In this document: positions 24,344-36,747 of the stretch, piece after piece
Position numbering within the stretch: the first letter of the stretch is position 1
Layout: every line of letters starts with the position of its first letter
Assembly: GCA_010094045.1 (NCBI GenBank)
Contig: ML986589.1
Coordinates: forward strand, 503,974 to 567,973
DNA from: Lojkania enalia
Taxonomy: Eukaryota > Ascomycota > Dothideomycetes > Pleosporales
Reading direction: 5' to 3'
Length of the DNA: 64,000 bases
Position numbers and translations under genes: made by a program
The notes under the pieces: model-generated
What the model was told of the DNA's origin: nothing
Databases searched by the model: none
Seen by the model: the letters and a program-made list of their open reading frames with translations, nothing else

Positions 24344-25412
24344 CCCCTTGATCATCCTGTATTTCTTCCAAGGAAGCGGATCGTTGCGGCGTAAGCTGTT
24401 GTATAGCTGAACGCTCTTATAGGCATTTCTTGCTTTTGCGGTCTCAAAACTGAAATTAAACGGTGATGCAAAACTCTTTGGGTGTAGTCATGGCAAAGAC
24501 TCGGACCGTCAGCTGCAAAGAGGTCAGAGCTTCGCGCATCCCAGGTGCCCCAAGCTTCTCACCGCTAGCGGTCCTCGCTGAAAAGAGATACCCGTTCCCC
24601 GAGAATAGCAAGAATTACGATTCGCAATCGAGCTTCAGCTATAAGCCTCCCCCTCTCGAGGCGTGCTGGCCTAGACTGCTTCATCCCCTATTGTGCGCAG
24701 ATCTTTGAGGGGAAGAGCGTTTGAGGAACTGCAACTGCAATTGGATGCGTAACCCTGCATCCGCACACAACATTTATTGTTGCGCATGCGGCGTCTGATT
24801 TCCAGCAGGTATTCTTTGGTTGTCCCGATCCCGCTTCACGGATGGATTGGATTACCAATAATGCGGACGGCATGCTCCATATGGCTACAATGCGCATGTA
24901 CGATCCTGACTGCATCGCATCTCGTGTTGAGCACCTGATGAAAGGAGTCGAGTGAGTGAGCAGTGGTTCGGATAGACGGGGAGTGTACGGACTGGTACAC
25001 CGCAAGTCGCAATGCGCTGCGGGTTGGCGGCGAAGAGGGGCAAGTCCGGCATGGATTAACAGTCGAGTTCCGACAATGTGGCTCTTTTCGATGCTTTGGC
25101 TTGCAATTGGCTTGTTGGGGTGGTGATGCTCGCAGTAAAGGCCATCTCTACCTGTGAGTAATAAGAGGCAAGCACTATGACGCCCGCAATGCATGTCAAA
25201 AGTTGGAATGTTTGGAGCTAAGGCAGCACGTCGGTCTGTGGGTTGGCCGTTGGGCCTTGTAGTTGCTGAGTCAAGGCCAGTTCAAACCGTGTGTCCACTA
25301 CGGACTATGTCTAAGATCGGGAGGATGATAGATTCTGGAAGGTGGCATTGCCTGCGCGAGGGAGGGATATTGAGTCGTATGCCGGCCTTGCCGCAAGACA
25401 GATCATGGATTA

Positions 25413-25436
25413 GGTTGGGTGGTTGGGTGGTTGGGT
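25413..25436 (+). repeat. Three tandem copies of GGTTGGGT
   Basis: An exact 8-bp unit is repeated three times and followed by CGGCTGGG. The G runs could form a weak two-tetrad quadruplex. It is not a fungal telomere repeat (TTAGGG). Confidence 0.6.
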
Positions 25437-28400
25437 CGGCTGGGCCGTTTATCTCGTCGAAAATGCATCTCACTCCTAGGTGCGCATCTCCGAGGCGAGG
25501 CATAGCAAAGCCGCTTCCAGATGGGGCGCGAGCATGACCATTGACGGCGGGGAGGCACTACAGTGTAATGAGAAGGTGAGATTAAACTATTCACGTAAAT
25601 TAGCGCCCCAAACTTTGCGTGCTGCTGGGCCCCTCGCATGCTCCTTCATTCCCAAAAAGGGCCCCACATGATACTCTAGAGGCGCACAGGAACCTGTCTA
25701 CCCCTTACATCACTACCAAAATTAACCCTGCTCCGGGCCTTTTCCATTTTGCCAACAAGAGTGGGCGGATACGAACAGAGATGCGTTTCAGGTGCAAAAA
25801 TAGCGCCGCCTTGCGAACGAAAGAAGGCATACTGTAGGGGTGTAGACTCCAGACCCGGGTCATCGGTTGCGTATTTAGCAGAGAAAGCCTGCAACAGGAA
25901 AATAATGGATACCCCGCTTTTCAGGCACACCACGCTTCCATATCATCCTATCCCGAGGGAAATAATAGGCATGGCCACGAAAAGCAACCAGTCCCCCGTC
26001 ATCCTACACCAGACCCCTAGTCCGACTGCTCGGGAAAGGGCAGGTATGTATGCACTTTGGGCGTTGCCCGGCGAAGCGCTGCCCGCCATCCATCCCAAAA
26101 CGAATATCCACAGACGTACAACATACGGGTCTCGACGTCAATCTGTCTCAAAGCAGTAACCTATCTCCCTTTCAGCCCTGTTTCCCAAGGCGCCTAGAGC
26201 CCTACACCTAAGCCCCACTCTAGAAATTCAATATACAAACTTGTCGATCCTACAAAAATGGGGATCGGCGCCCATGCAACATTCCTTCCAACCCACGTTG
26301 TTCTTCGCTACGAAAAGTACGAAAGGTGCGAAAAAAGAAAAATAGTGTTCAGGGGCGCGCGGAGCCGAGGGACCCTATGGGCAAATCAATCAAGTCATCA
26401 GAAAGCAGTAACATTGACTAGCAAGATGTGGCGCGCATTGTTTTTGGGGAATGAATTGGAAGGGTTTGCAGTTAGGGGTTACCCTAAACGCCTTCCCCCC
26501 CGCGCGAGTCATGGGGGAGGATTTTCCTACGTGCTGATACTGTTCAGGACAGGCACATCCCCCCCGTTCTTTTTGGCGATCTTCACGTAATTTGGGTTTC
26601 AATGCACGGAAAATCGGTTTGCCCCATCAGGTAGATCCTGGAGTAAGTGAGTGATGTGAAGCCGCCGGGCGGTACTGTAGGTGGGTTGTGCATCTGTCGT
26701 CAACCCCGAAACGCATGAGTCGACGCCACTTCCGCCGTTCCGCGAGTCGTGAGTCTCCTCTCTGCGCGGCTTGTTTTTGGTGTTTTGGGGGAGGGGGCCA
26801 GATGATGAGCGGCGGTCGCATGAATATTGAGGGTATGGATGGGGGCGGTCGTGTGTAAATGAAACGGGGGGAATTATATTTTTTGACATCTTTGCGTGAG
26901 GTATCTGTGTTGAACTCGCTGCATTGTCAGACGAGAGTATATTCTTGGAATACGCTGGATGCATGTCAGAGGAGAAGGGTAAGTGTTTGATGGATGTCCT
27001 ACGAATGGGCGTTGCAACGTAGCTGAAAAATGACGTTTGCTAAGGGAGTCAGCTCTTGCAAATTCGGAGGGAGGAAAAATAATTGCTCCAGAATCCGGGA
27101 CAAGATTTAAGTTCACCGTTCATGCGCTGACTGTGTCGTTGCCGTACGGCCCGCGACCCTCTGTTGCCCGCCTCCCCTTTCTGCAAGGACCCGTTCAGAA
27201 AGAATTGCTCCGAGTCTCTAAGATTCTGCCGCTTGAGCCGTGGCGCCCGCTCCGCCAAACGGAGAAACACAAGGCAAAAAAGCTTTGGGAATACGGCGCA
27301 GTAAAAAATAAAAAAGGCGCAACGCAATAGGCGAGAAGGGCCAGACATGAGCGATAACCCTAAATCTGCACTAACCACAATGGGAGTAGCACAATAGCTT
27401 TCAAACTCCGGAGGAATTCAGAGGGGGCACATGTAGCAAACATTATTTGAGCCTTTTTTTAATCAAGGAAAAGTTATATCATGCCGGTTACAGCAAAAAG
27501 CAAATAATACTGCCCAAGTGTTCTTGGTGTTTAGGCGTCCAACGGGCTTGTCGCTCAGGTTTGGCGGATGCACAGGTCGCCGTCCTCTCCCACCATGAGC
27601 GCAGAGATTTGCTTTGCAGGAACCAACAAACCGGAGCCAAAACGAATCATCAGCTCAATTTGTGCGATGTGTTAAATCTTAAAAATGTAGCTATCTCCTT
27701 CGAATTCGTACATGCCTCCGAAATACGTACTACCCAAAAGGAAAATGTAATTTGGAATTGCCGTCTTCTGCTGTGCACTTTGTGTATGTTGTTGTGCGTG
27801 TCCTCTCCGAACGAGAACTTTGTTTCTTGGTCGCGGTGACACAGCATGAAGAATCGATCACGTGTCATCAGCCTTATCTGAACCACCCATCGCAATTAGA
27901 CGACCTATGCGCCGCTAGCAAGCGGACTATGCAGACGATCAGAACGGCGCCGCCCGCACACCGCACCATACTGTAGTGTCTAATTCCACTGTGACACTTT
28001 GACAGCAAAGCACCTCTTACGCTTTCCGTGCCTAGCTGCACGCCTTTATACCACAAAAAGCCGGACTTTTTCCTCCGAACAGCCGCGAGCCCGACGTCGA
28101 GGTCTGACGAAAGCGCACTCGTGTGTTTCCCTAGAGACAATTCTCCAGGCTGGAAGGTACCCAGAAGCTGCTCCATGCATACGATTGCTACGCCCATGAC
28201 GCTCTGCCAGGCAATCTGCACATCCAACTATGAACCCCCCGACCACCCCTCGCACCAAACCCGCGCTCTCCACCGCAAATCATCCACCCACAAGCGAGTC
28301 GAAACAATGCTTCACTTTCACGCCCCCACTAGTCTTGCCCATCTTCCACATTATTCCGTCGCTTCGCATAATTTCCCGAAGACCCCAACCAACGCAAGCT

Positions 28401-28830
28401 AGCAAGAACAACCAGAAAAACTCCCGACCGCCATCCAATCCATTCTAGACGCCAAAAATGTCACGAACGAATGAATAAGTGGATGAATACATCTATAATA
28501 TAATAGATCCATTCAAACACTCCCAGAAGCTATGTACATACATAAATTCTAAAGCCCCGCCGGACACTTCGTTCGGGGAGCCGGGAAGCACAACAACACA
28601 AAGAAGTGAGGCCAGCTACTTAACATTCGGTTCTGGACTATTATACGGGCGGGGGTGCACGTAGCAACTGCCAGCCCGCGGTCCGTGAGGCGACATCTGT
28701 CCGCTGCGACGTGCCCATCACGCAACTTTTCCCCTCCGAGATTGCTGTACTATACTGTAGCTAAGGTAGCCTCCAGGTATCTTTCTTGTGCTACAATGTA
28801 TGGGTGCTGGCTGGGCGCTGGTGCGAAGAT

Positions 28831-28860
28831 GGGAGGGAAGAAAGGGGGGGGGTTTGGGGG
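28831..28860 (+). other. Potential G-quadruplex motif
   Basis: Four G runs (GGG, GGG, nine Gs, five Gs) are separated by loops of 1, 6 and 3 nt, which satisfies the usual G3+N1-7 pattern on the plus strand. The surrounding sequence has no gene. Structure formation is not shown. Confidence 0.55.
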
Positions 28861-30047
28861 TGGTTCCCGAACACTGGTTCATGGGCACGCATTGAAGTTT
28901 ATTCAGCGTCGTAAGCGGTCCGTTCCGGTAGATGGATAGACATATCGATGTTAAGTATGTAGTAGTATGTACAGAACATATCCTATCGAGCCATGCATGA
29001 CCTATTCCATGGTCTCGTATAGTATATATGTACGTATCGCCATCGCACCAAATAATCCCTACGGGCACAATCCATACATGCTATGAATTATCCACCCAAC
29101 TTCGACTTCGGCGAGCGCAGTTAATAAAGAGAAGCGGTCAGACATTTCGCAAGGCGTAAACTTCATCGAACGGAGATCGATCCAATTTACCCAGTTCCGC
29201 GGCCTAGTCCCGACTTTTCCCTTCCCTGCAGCAACACCCGCCCGTCGTATCCCCCGCACTGCGTCGCACTCGCTTCCCCATGCCCACCAATCTTCACGTC
29301 CTACGCCTCGGAGCGCACAAACTCTCAAAATTAGCTCCTCACGGGTGCAACAAACACCTATAGATGAGACTATGAAAACAAAAAATGGTCCGATTGGGCT
29401 CATCCAAGTTGCAACTCGCGCCTCCACTCAAGTAAAGGCGCTATTGAATATAGCAGGACTGAAAAACTATACAATACAGGCTGCGGAGCGATTGTATGAA
29501 AGCGAATATGGCTCATAGTATATGTAGATGGCCGGAAAATGAACAAAAGTGCGGGCTCGGGAAATGTAAGGTGAACGGTACAAATAACATAATGGCCCGC
29601 GCGAGCGGTTACAGTCTTTTTTTGAGTATGTTGGATCGAGAAACGCAAGATGCTCGCAGGGTATAACTCAGGCCGTCGCAAGGAAAAGCCAGGTAGTAAG
29701 ACAAGAAGAAAAAGGCTTCGAGTAGAAGCGCCGCGAAAACGATGACAATGCAGGAGAGAAAAATGCTAGCGCTTGTGGCTTCCGATGAGATGATGGTCCA
29801 AATTCCAGCTTCAATGTCGCAAGTGTTCCAGAGTCAAGCATATGCAATGCCGATTGTGCCCAAATTCCTGCCTCCTCCGTATCTTCGTAATTGTCCAACA
29901 ATATCCATTCGTACTCCAAAACCGAAGGGATAAATACGCGCAGTTTCGCGCAACCGTTGCCGTGAACGCCCGATACTACATGAATTGAACTCCGCAAGTC
30001 TGAGGTACGCCTCCTATAGTGGTAAGGTTGATGATAGACCATATCTG

Positions 30048-31815
30048 CTAAATTTCAACCTTTTTATGGACTGAATGGAAATCTGGCTCGGAAACGCGTC
30101 GCATAACGGAGGGCGCGCTTTCCGATCCACGCTTGATTTTGAGTTTTTCCATCAACTTGCCAATCATGACATACTCCTCGGGCTCGACGAATCCAGTTGG
30201 TTGCTGTTGGAAGAAGCTCATGACAAGTTCCAGCGCGCGACGTGCGTCCTCATGGGATGGAGGAACAGACGATGAATTTTCCATACTAATAGGAGCTGGC
30301 GATGAAAGCTGGGACTGTTGCACAGACATACTACCCGTCGGAACTGTAGGAACTGGAGGTGGTTGCATTGAGGTGGTCACCTGGGTTGGGGATGCTTGCA
30401 TAGCATCATCAATCGCTGCCGAAGAAGGGCGAAGCTCCGTCATGGGAGAATCCAGGGAGGTCACGTTGGCATATCTCGGAGTCAAGGCCTCAGAAGAAGG
30501 GGGTGGTGACATGTACTGTTCCACACCAATGAGCATCGGAAAGGTCTGGCTGCGGGGACGCTGGAAATTAGCGCTTCCTGGTTGTCCCGTGCCTTGTTGA
30601 CCACCCATAAAAGGATTCGGTCCACAAGTGGAGTCGGGCGTGAAGAAGGGTGATGTCGGGCTCGTAGGGCCTGCTGAGAACGACGATGGCGCAGTATCCG
30701 TAAAAACACTTGAAAGAGAAGTGTTGCTTTGAGAATGGAATGGGCGATGATTTGAGAAATTGTAACTGTCTGGGCTCTCTGTCTTGAGGTTCTCCTCGCT
30801 CTTCTTGGCCGAGATGGTGACTGGTGAGGGAGACACCCCGCTCGGAGATGTCGGAGAGATACCACTAGGAGTGTGAACATTCGACGGCGGATTAGAGTTG
30901 ACTTCAGATTCCTCTGCTATCGAGTTTTTCCTGGATTTTGCGCCCATGAGATTATTCTTTTGCTTGAACTTCTCGAGCCAGCTGGTGCTATTCGCTTTCA
31001 GATGGCTTTCTGAGTTGCCTACCGTGGTCGCGAAGAATCGCGCCTTCTCCCGTATAATGGCATCAGTTAAGGGGAGACCCTGCCGCTGGTGATTTCTTGC
31101 CCAGTTGGAAAGCGCTCTCTCAATGTCAGGAAACTTGCCTTTCGACCTTTTTATAGGTGATCGGCTTCCATCGTCCTGATACAAATACTTTTCCTTTTGG
31201 CGCAACACCTTCGAGACAGTACTGAATGATAAATTAGCGGCTGTACATGTTTCCCTAGCGAACTGATTGAATACCTTCTCTCCACACCAAACATAGCTGA
31301 GAAGTGGTTAGCTTTATATGTAGATACCTCCAACGGACGAGAGGCGGCTCACCTCCAATCTCAGTTTGCTTGACAGTCGGATGCTCTTCATGATAGAGGC
31401 ACATGCGGCGACGGTCTGCGTCCGTAAGGGTCTTACGTGGAGTTGATGAAGTGCGCGAGTGTGTTGATGTTGCTGATACTGGTGTCGCAGATGCCGGCGT
31501 GATAGGTACCGGTGCCGAAGGATAGATGGGCGGAACATATGTCGACTGACTAGTCAACATGCTCGGCCATTGAGGCATGATCAGAGGCTGCAGTTGCGGA
31601 TGCGTAGTCCTTGGAGGATGCATCTGGGTGGTATAGAGAGGCTCCATGGGAAGGCCGGTATAATTGCTGAAGCCATTGTAGTCCTGCACCGGCGACTGAT
31701 GCTGCGGCTGGTGATAAGCTCCATTGTCGTGCCAGCTGGAATTGGTATCGTCGAAGGCCTGGTCATGGTGGTGGTGATGATGATGCTCGGGATCCATTTG
31801 TTGCAGCTGGCTCAT
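30048..31815 (-). CDS. CENP-B/psq-type helix-turn-helix DNA-binding protein
   Basis: Exons 31815-31353, 31296-31275 (22-nt micro-exon) and 31221-30048 encode 552 aa. The N-terminus has a seven-His run and is Gln/Pro/His-rich. A first HTH (about 125-170) is rebuilt across both introns: KTLTDADRRRMCLYHEEHP, then MFGVERSTVSKVLRQKEKYL. A second, CENP-B-type HTH (about 192-260) contains FPDIERALSNWARNHQRQG and DAIIREKARFFA. The remaining half is Ser/Pro/Thr-rich and probably disordered. This is the DNA-binding half of pogo-type transposases without the catalytic DDE part, as in fission yeast Abp1/Cbh proteins and fungal Pdc2-like regulators, so a domesticated nuclear DNA-binding factor is inferred. 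Target sequences are unknown. Confidence 0.88.
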
Positions 31816-32696
31816 GTTGAGCTACAGTGCAACGAGAGTGATGCAATGTATCCGTGCAATTGTGGGAGCGTCCGTGTTAGATCTTCAGCGTGGGCATTTG
31901 CGCCTACGCCGGCGTGGTGCTGCGCCTGTTCCTGGGGGTAAGGGACGTCAAGAGACGGACGGCGGCGCGCGTGCATGCATGAGAGTGAGGGACGGTTCCT
32001 GAAGCGAAACGACAACGCCTTGGGTGTACACAGTGCTGCGACAGCGCCGGGCCCCAGCTGACAAAAAGACAATGCGGTAGCCCAAATAAGACGAAACGAA
32101 ACGCTCTGCGGCGCGGCAAAGGATTGACTTGGGGGAACTTGGGGGGTTAACTGCAGGGCGACGATGGCTGCTGCAGCGACCTGCAGCGCGTACTTGAGGG
32201 CTGGGGAGTCTGGTACGGAGCCTAGGAGCGGTGCGATGCGGGCTGCAGGCTGGTTGCAGCTGCGGGAGTGTTGCGGGACCCAAGGATGTTTGTTTCGCCC
32301 AAGGGTGGTCCTTGGCCTGGTCCGGGGTGTGTGCCCAGGTGAGTGAGCGATGGGAGCAAGGTGAAGGGGGCGGTCAGTGCAGGCTTCCTTGTCCAAGCGA
32401 CGCCGGGCCCCCCCAGGGCGCAGTGGTGGCAGCAACGTTGCGGGCTTAGTGTGCGCGGGCCTATTCGGGGGATGCAGCCCGCTAACAGCCTGAGCCAGAG
32501 CCAGCGCCAGACTGGACAGACAGCCTGCACCGCCAGGGCATGAGAGCGACACAGCGCATCCCATTACTGATTGACTGACTGTGGGCGCTGCGGGCTCTGC
32601 GGGCCAGAGAGGCGGCCGCCGTCGACGCCTGTCTCTCCACAGTCTTTCTCTTCTCTCTCTCTCCTCTGCTCTGCCTTGTGCTAACCAGCCAGCCGA

Positions 32697-32728
<32 letters not shown>

Positions 32729-33846
32729 CGGCAAAGGGGGGCATGTCGAGGCGGCCGGTCCTGGCCTTCGCACCGCACCACCACCACCGCTCACGGCTAA
32801 TCTGACGCTGCTGCCAAAAGCGGATGTTCCAAAGTGGCTTCTTCATATTGGCAAGGCGACGCCCTCGTGCGCGCCGCTGGTGCAATGGTGCTCTGGTGCG
32901 TCGCCGTTAGCCGTGTATGCCCAGGTGGCGCGCCCGCCCGCGATACCAGCTAGTGGTGCTCAGGTACATCCCATCCCTCCATGCTCCATAGGTATGCACC
33001 AGACAGGTACGCGAACGAGCGCGGGCAGCGATTCCCACCGCCGGCAGAGCGACACCTATCGTTGCCGCATAAAGGAGGCCGCCGGCTCGAGTATCGACGC
33101 TGCCCAGATGCCCTCCAAGGCCTAAACCTATCCGGAAAGGTCGCGAGCACGCCCATGTGAGTCGAGCCACCAGAAACAGTCTGGGTTTGACCGAGGAGCC
33201 ATTCACGCCTGAGAGCGACGACTGTTAGCGCCCGAATGACAGAATGTAGCCAGTGCACTGAGTCGCCTGCGCTAGCCGGCCCCCTGCTGATTTTCTCCGA
33301 GACGACCAAGTGCTCGAGTGGACGGACCAATAAGAGTCGCCGCAGGTAGGCCAATATCAAAGGTAACGGCCAGAGAACGATCGTCGTATTCCCTGAATTT
33401 CCGAAATAACAATATATGGAACTAGGAGAGAATGTTACTGAGACCATTCCAATAGCCACGCTCGTCAGCGAGCCTTGCGACGAGACAGGCACGCCTCCTT
33501 AGCATAAAGGAGACGATCTGTTATTGACTAGCCGTCGGGAGGCTTGGGTTCGCCGCCGTCGCTCAGCGGTCTGGCGAATGATTGTTCCGATCCGCCGTAC
33601 AAGCTGCTCTGACTGAAATAAACGTGCTGATTCCGTTGCAATACTATTGGTACCTCAACTTGGCCAATCCAGCACGTCATGTCGACCGCCGCGTTCCGCT
33701 TGGGTCAACCCAACAACCTATGACACCTGCTAGCCCTGATATCATATTGAGACACTCTAAGCCATCATCTAAAGCCTCACCATCGCACCACTCATATCCC
33801 ATTGCCGGACTTAGAATTATTGACTCCCGTCCTGATCCGAGTTCAT
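31816..33846. other. GC-rich upstream flank and intergenic region, no gene called
   Basis: A 357-codon minus-strand open frame (31812-32885) ends at the HTH gene start codon. Its content is low-complexity (Arg, Pro, Ala and Trp-Leu-Ala-Gly repeats produced by a tetranucleotide microsatellite), so it is treated as a chance frame in a GC-rich 5' leader or promoter. The part from 32900 to 33846 shows only short frames and ends at the stop of Rbg1. Confidence 0.5.
32685..32725 (+). repeat. CCAG/CAGC tetranucleotide microsatellite
   Basis: About ten units of CCAG, with one interruption (CCGA) near the start, lie about 0.87 kb upstream of the HTH-protein start codon. A CT-rich tract precedes it (about 32640-32670). 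Such repeats are length-polymorphic and may lie in the 5' UTR or promoter. Confidence 0.75.
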
Positions 33847-35418
33847 CTATCGCTTGATAATCGTTACTGGCCACGAGGTGAGTTGTGGGGAAACACCAAA
33901 ATAGTAGCTTCGGCAATCGGACTTACTGATATCTTCGTCGGCGAGCTCGTGAGCCAGTCCCACGCGTTGTGGTTGATGCTTGACAGATTTCCCGTATACG
34001 ATGGCGTGCTTGAATTGCTCTACGATGGTCTTGTGGATGGAATTGCACTACTGTACCGTCAATCAATACTCTCACCTTGCCCAAAAAAGGAACGTACAAA
34101 GTCTTCGACCGTGCAGGCCGTCGATCTAAGGACCACTGGCGCCGTGTAGTCTGGTAGCTTCCCTTTCGGCTTCGTGTAGACCCGGACGAGATTCAACTTT
34201 TCCCACATCATCTCCAGCAATTCGTCAACATTCCAGCCGTGTTCAGAGCTGATGGGACAGGCGTTCGGAATACGATATAACAGGTCCAATTCTTCTATCG
34301 AAATGGCATCGATCTTGTTGAGAGCGTAGATAACTGGAATGTAGCTTCGGCTCTTCGCCTCCAGAATATCAATCAGGTCGTCAACTGTCGCATCACAGCG
34401 AATGGCAACGTCCGCATTGGCGATGCGATACTCGCTCAAAACAGCCTTGATCTCATCGTGGTCGATGTGCGTCAGGGGTACAGTCGAGGTGATGTTGATC
34501 CCGCCCTTGTCCTTTTTCTTGAACACAATATTGGGCGGGCTCTTATTGATTCGGATGCCGAAGCCTTCCAGTTCGTTTTCAATAACACGTTTGTCTGTTA
34601 GGGGTTTATTCACATCCAAAACAATGAAGATCAAATGGCAGGTTTTAGCTACCGCGATGACCTGCCGACCACGACCTTTACCATCTTTTGCTCCTTGGAT
34701 AATACCTGGAAGGTCGAGGATTTGGATCTTGGCTCCGTTGTAAATGACTTGACCGGGGACCGTAGTGAGCTAAAAGAGCGTTAGGTTGTCGCTAGAGGAG
34801 GAAAAGCACAAGGAATACCGTCGTGAACTCATATGCAGCAGCTAAGTACTCGTCAGTCTGATGAGTTCGACTACGACATAAGCGCGGACAAACCTTCAGA
34901 ATGCTGGCCGGTTAGTCTGCTCATGAGAGTACTCTTTCCTACAGAGGGAAATCCGATAAAGCCACTAACAGTGTCAGATAGCGGATGCCGATATGCTATT
35001 GCGTACCTACACACTCGCGACTCCGGTTCGGGCCACATCGAAGCCAACTGCATTTGCGTCAGCAATATTGAAAGCATCTGCACACGCTAGAACATACCTC
35101 CACCACCGCCTCCACTAGAGCTAGGCGTAAGAAGCTCCCTCTTCAGTTTGGCAAGCTTTGCCTTTAATTGGCCTGTTTTCGGATGAGCCCCAGCATTGAT
35201 CCATCTCGCGTGTCAAGCCTATACCAAGATGGAATGAGGTCGCCTTATTTTTCTGCGTTCGAGCCATCTGGAAAAAATGTATAAGCGGCCGCAAAAGGTA
35301 GGCATTCTAGCGTTGCTTACTTCGGCTTCGATCTCTTTGATCTATCTCGCGAATTATCAGAATGGTTCGGCTGTAGCCCTCTTTTGTCAATTCTCACCTT
35401 ATCTACTGTGGTAGCCAT
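33847..35418 (-). CDS. rbg1: Developmentally regulated GTP-binding protein Rbg1/DRG1
   Basis: Ten exons: 35418-35398, 35341-35321, 35267-35225, 35172-35098, 35047-35011, 34964-34894, 34841-34819, 34769-34098, 34047-33927 and 33866-33847. They encode 367 aa, the standard DRG1 length. Landmarks: N-terminal [24 protein letters not shown]1 GFPSVGKS, G3 DLPGIIQG, G4 NKID, SSEHGWN at G5, and a C-terminal TGS domain ([31 protein letters not shown]) ending in TIIKR. Two exons are 21 nt, one is 23 nt and the last is 20 nt. The GTPase binds its partner (DFRP1/Tma46) and translating ribosomes. The small 5' exons explain why only the central part shows as a long frame. Confidence 0.95.
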
Positions 35419-35984
35419 TCTGACGGATCTAATAAAGCAATATGGTTGCGAGAGCCTAGGAGTTGTAGAAGTTTTATAGAAATTTGAGGTCGAGGGCGGC
35501 AGAATGACGGAGGGGCAATCGCCGCCGGCGGGTGTACGTTTGTCCGCCCCGATCCCGGCACTACGCAGTACCTTGCAAAGTTCCGACGCCAGCCGTATTC
35601 GCCGACTTCACTGTGTCTCCCCGGGCATTTCATCTAGTGGCATGGCTAATACACAGATGACTGACTAGACATCACAAGGCGGCGGGTCGCGGCAACTCCT
35701 TACATAAAGGGCGGTCAGTTTCTGCATAGGCATGGACATACGTGTCGAAAGTCATCCTTCTCCTGCCTGAGCAATCACGACTCTCTCCCTATCTATAGCT
35801 CAATAAGAAGTGGCATTAATACGACCACGTCGCTACCTTCTTTAACATTCCGTGCAGGGTACATGAGAGAAATTTCTAGCATTTCGTCCAACTATTTCCC
35901 TACCACTGCATCTTCATCCCATCCCCAGTCGATCATTAATTTATTTGAGATACCGTTACAAAGTTCACAAGTAGACGAATAGAC
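35419..35984. promoter_or_regulatory. Divergent promoter region, rbg1 and cysteine dioxygenase
   Basis: The two start codons are 566 bp apart and face away from each other. The segment contains only short frames. No individual factor site is asserted. Confidence 0.6.
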
Positions 35985-36747
35985 ATGGATAAATTCCATG
36001 CTCTAGTCGAGGACCTCAAACAAAGGCTCGGCCCAAGCTCTGGCATCAACTCCGAGGATGTCGACCCGCTAGAATTACAGCGACTCATGGAGGAATATAT
36101 CTCCAATGAATCCGAATGGTCAAAGTATGCTCACGCTCACAACGGCAAAACCTATACACGGAACCTTGTTGATATTGGAAACGGAAAGAGCAATTTGGTA
36201 AGTATCTTGGAGGCATAGTGGTACTCTGAGCTGACATGGTATACTATAGCTAATTCTTGTTTGGACGCCTGGAAAGGGGAGCCCAGTTCATGAGTTCTGT
36301 TTCCCTTGCTTACTGCTTGACTCTGCTGACTGGCAATAGCCACGCAAATGCACACTGCATCATGAAAGTACTACAGGGTCGCCTTGTGGAAACCCGATTT
36401 GAACGACCAACTGTCCAATTGAACATGGATAAACATAAATCGTGCCCTTTGAAGCAAATCCAGAACTCGGAATATTGCCTTAACAAGGTGGCATATATGG
36501 CCGATACCTTGGGTCTCCACAAGATATTCAATCCAGACGCACATGAATATGCGGTATCCCTTCACTGTAAGCTGGCCCTCGATTTTCGTACCCAATTAGA
36601 TTCGTCTCAACTAGAGCAGTATACACACCTCCGAATGCTGCGGTCTATGGCTGCAATGTTTACGAAGAAGAGACGGGCCACGTACGTCACATAACGCAGT
36701 GCGATTTCTACTCTGAGTACGGGAAAATAAAGCGACCGCAACCGTAG
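35985..36747 (+). CDS. cdo1: Cysteine dioxygenase
   Basis: Exons 35985-36197, 36250-36293, 36340-36566 and 36620-36747 encode 203 aa, the usual length. The enzyme is a cupin that uses non-haem Fe(II) and O2 to oxidise L-cysteine to cysteine sulfinate, the entry to taurine/sulfate catabolism. The iron-binding HxH of PVHDHANAHC (His85, His87) and the third ligand His161 in VSLHLYTPP are present; Cys92 corresponds to the crosslinking Cys93 of the mammalian enzyme. The second intron interrupts the Asp codon between the two HxH histidines, and the third lies in the codon after His161. The C-terminus (TGHVRHITQCDFYSEYG) matches the family. It is expected to be cytosolic. Confidence 0.94.

Larger units (their letters stand above)
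24344..30047. other. 5.7-kb stretch without a recognisable gene
   Basis: Both strands contain only short unrelated frames (the longest 168 codons at 24688-25194, minus, with no domain character). No chain of exons could be built. Visible content is a GGTTGGGT triplet repeat and a G-rich quadruplex-like motif, annotated separately. The right end must include the 3' UTR of the HTH gene. Long untranslated RNAs or decayed genes cannot be excluded. Confidence 0.45.

Noticed and set aside
31812..32885. 357-codon open frame ending at the start of the HTH gene
   Set aside because: Low-complexity Arg/Pro/Ala composition, translation of a tetranucleotide microsatellite, no domain, and position in the GC-rich leader of the HTH gene; best explained as chance.
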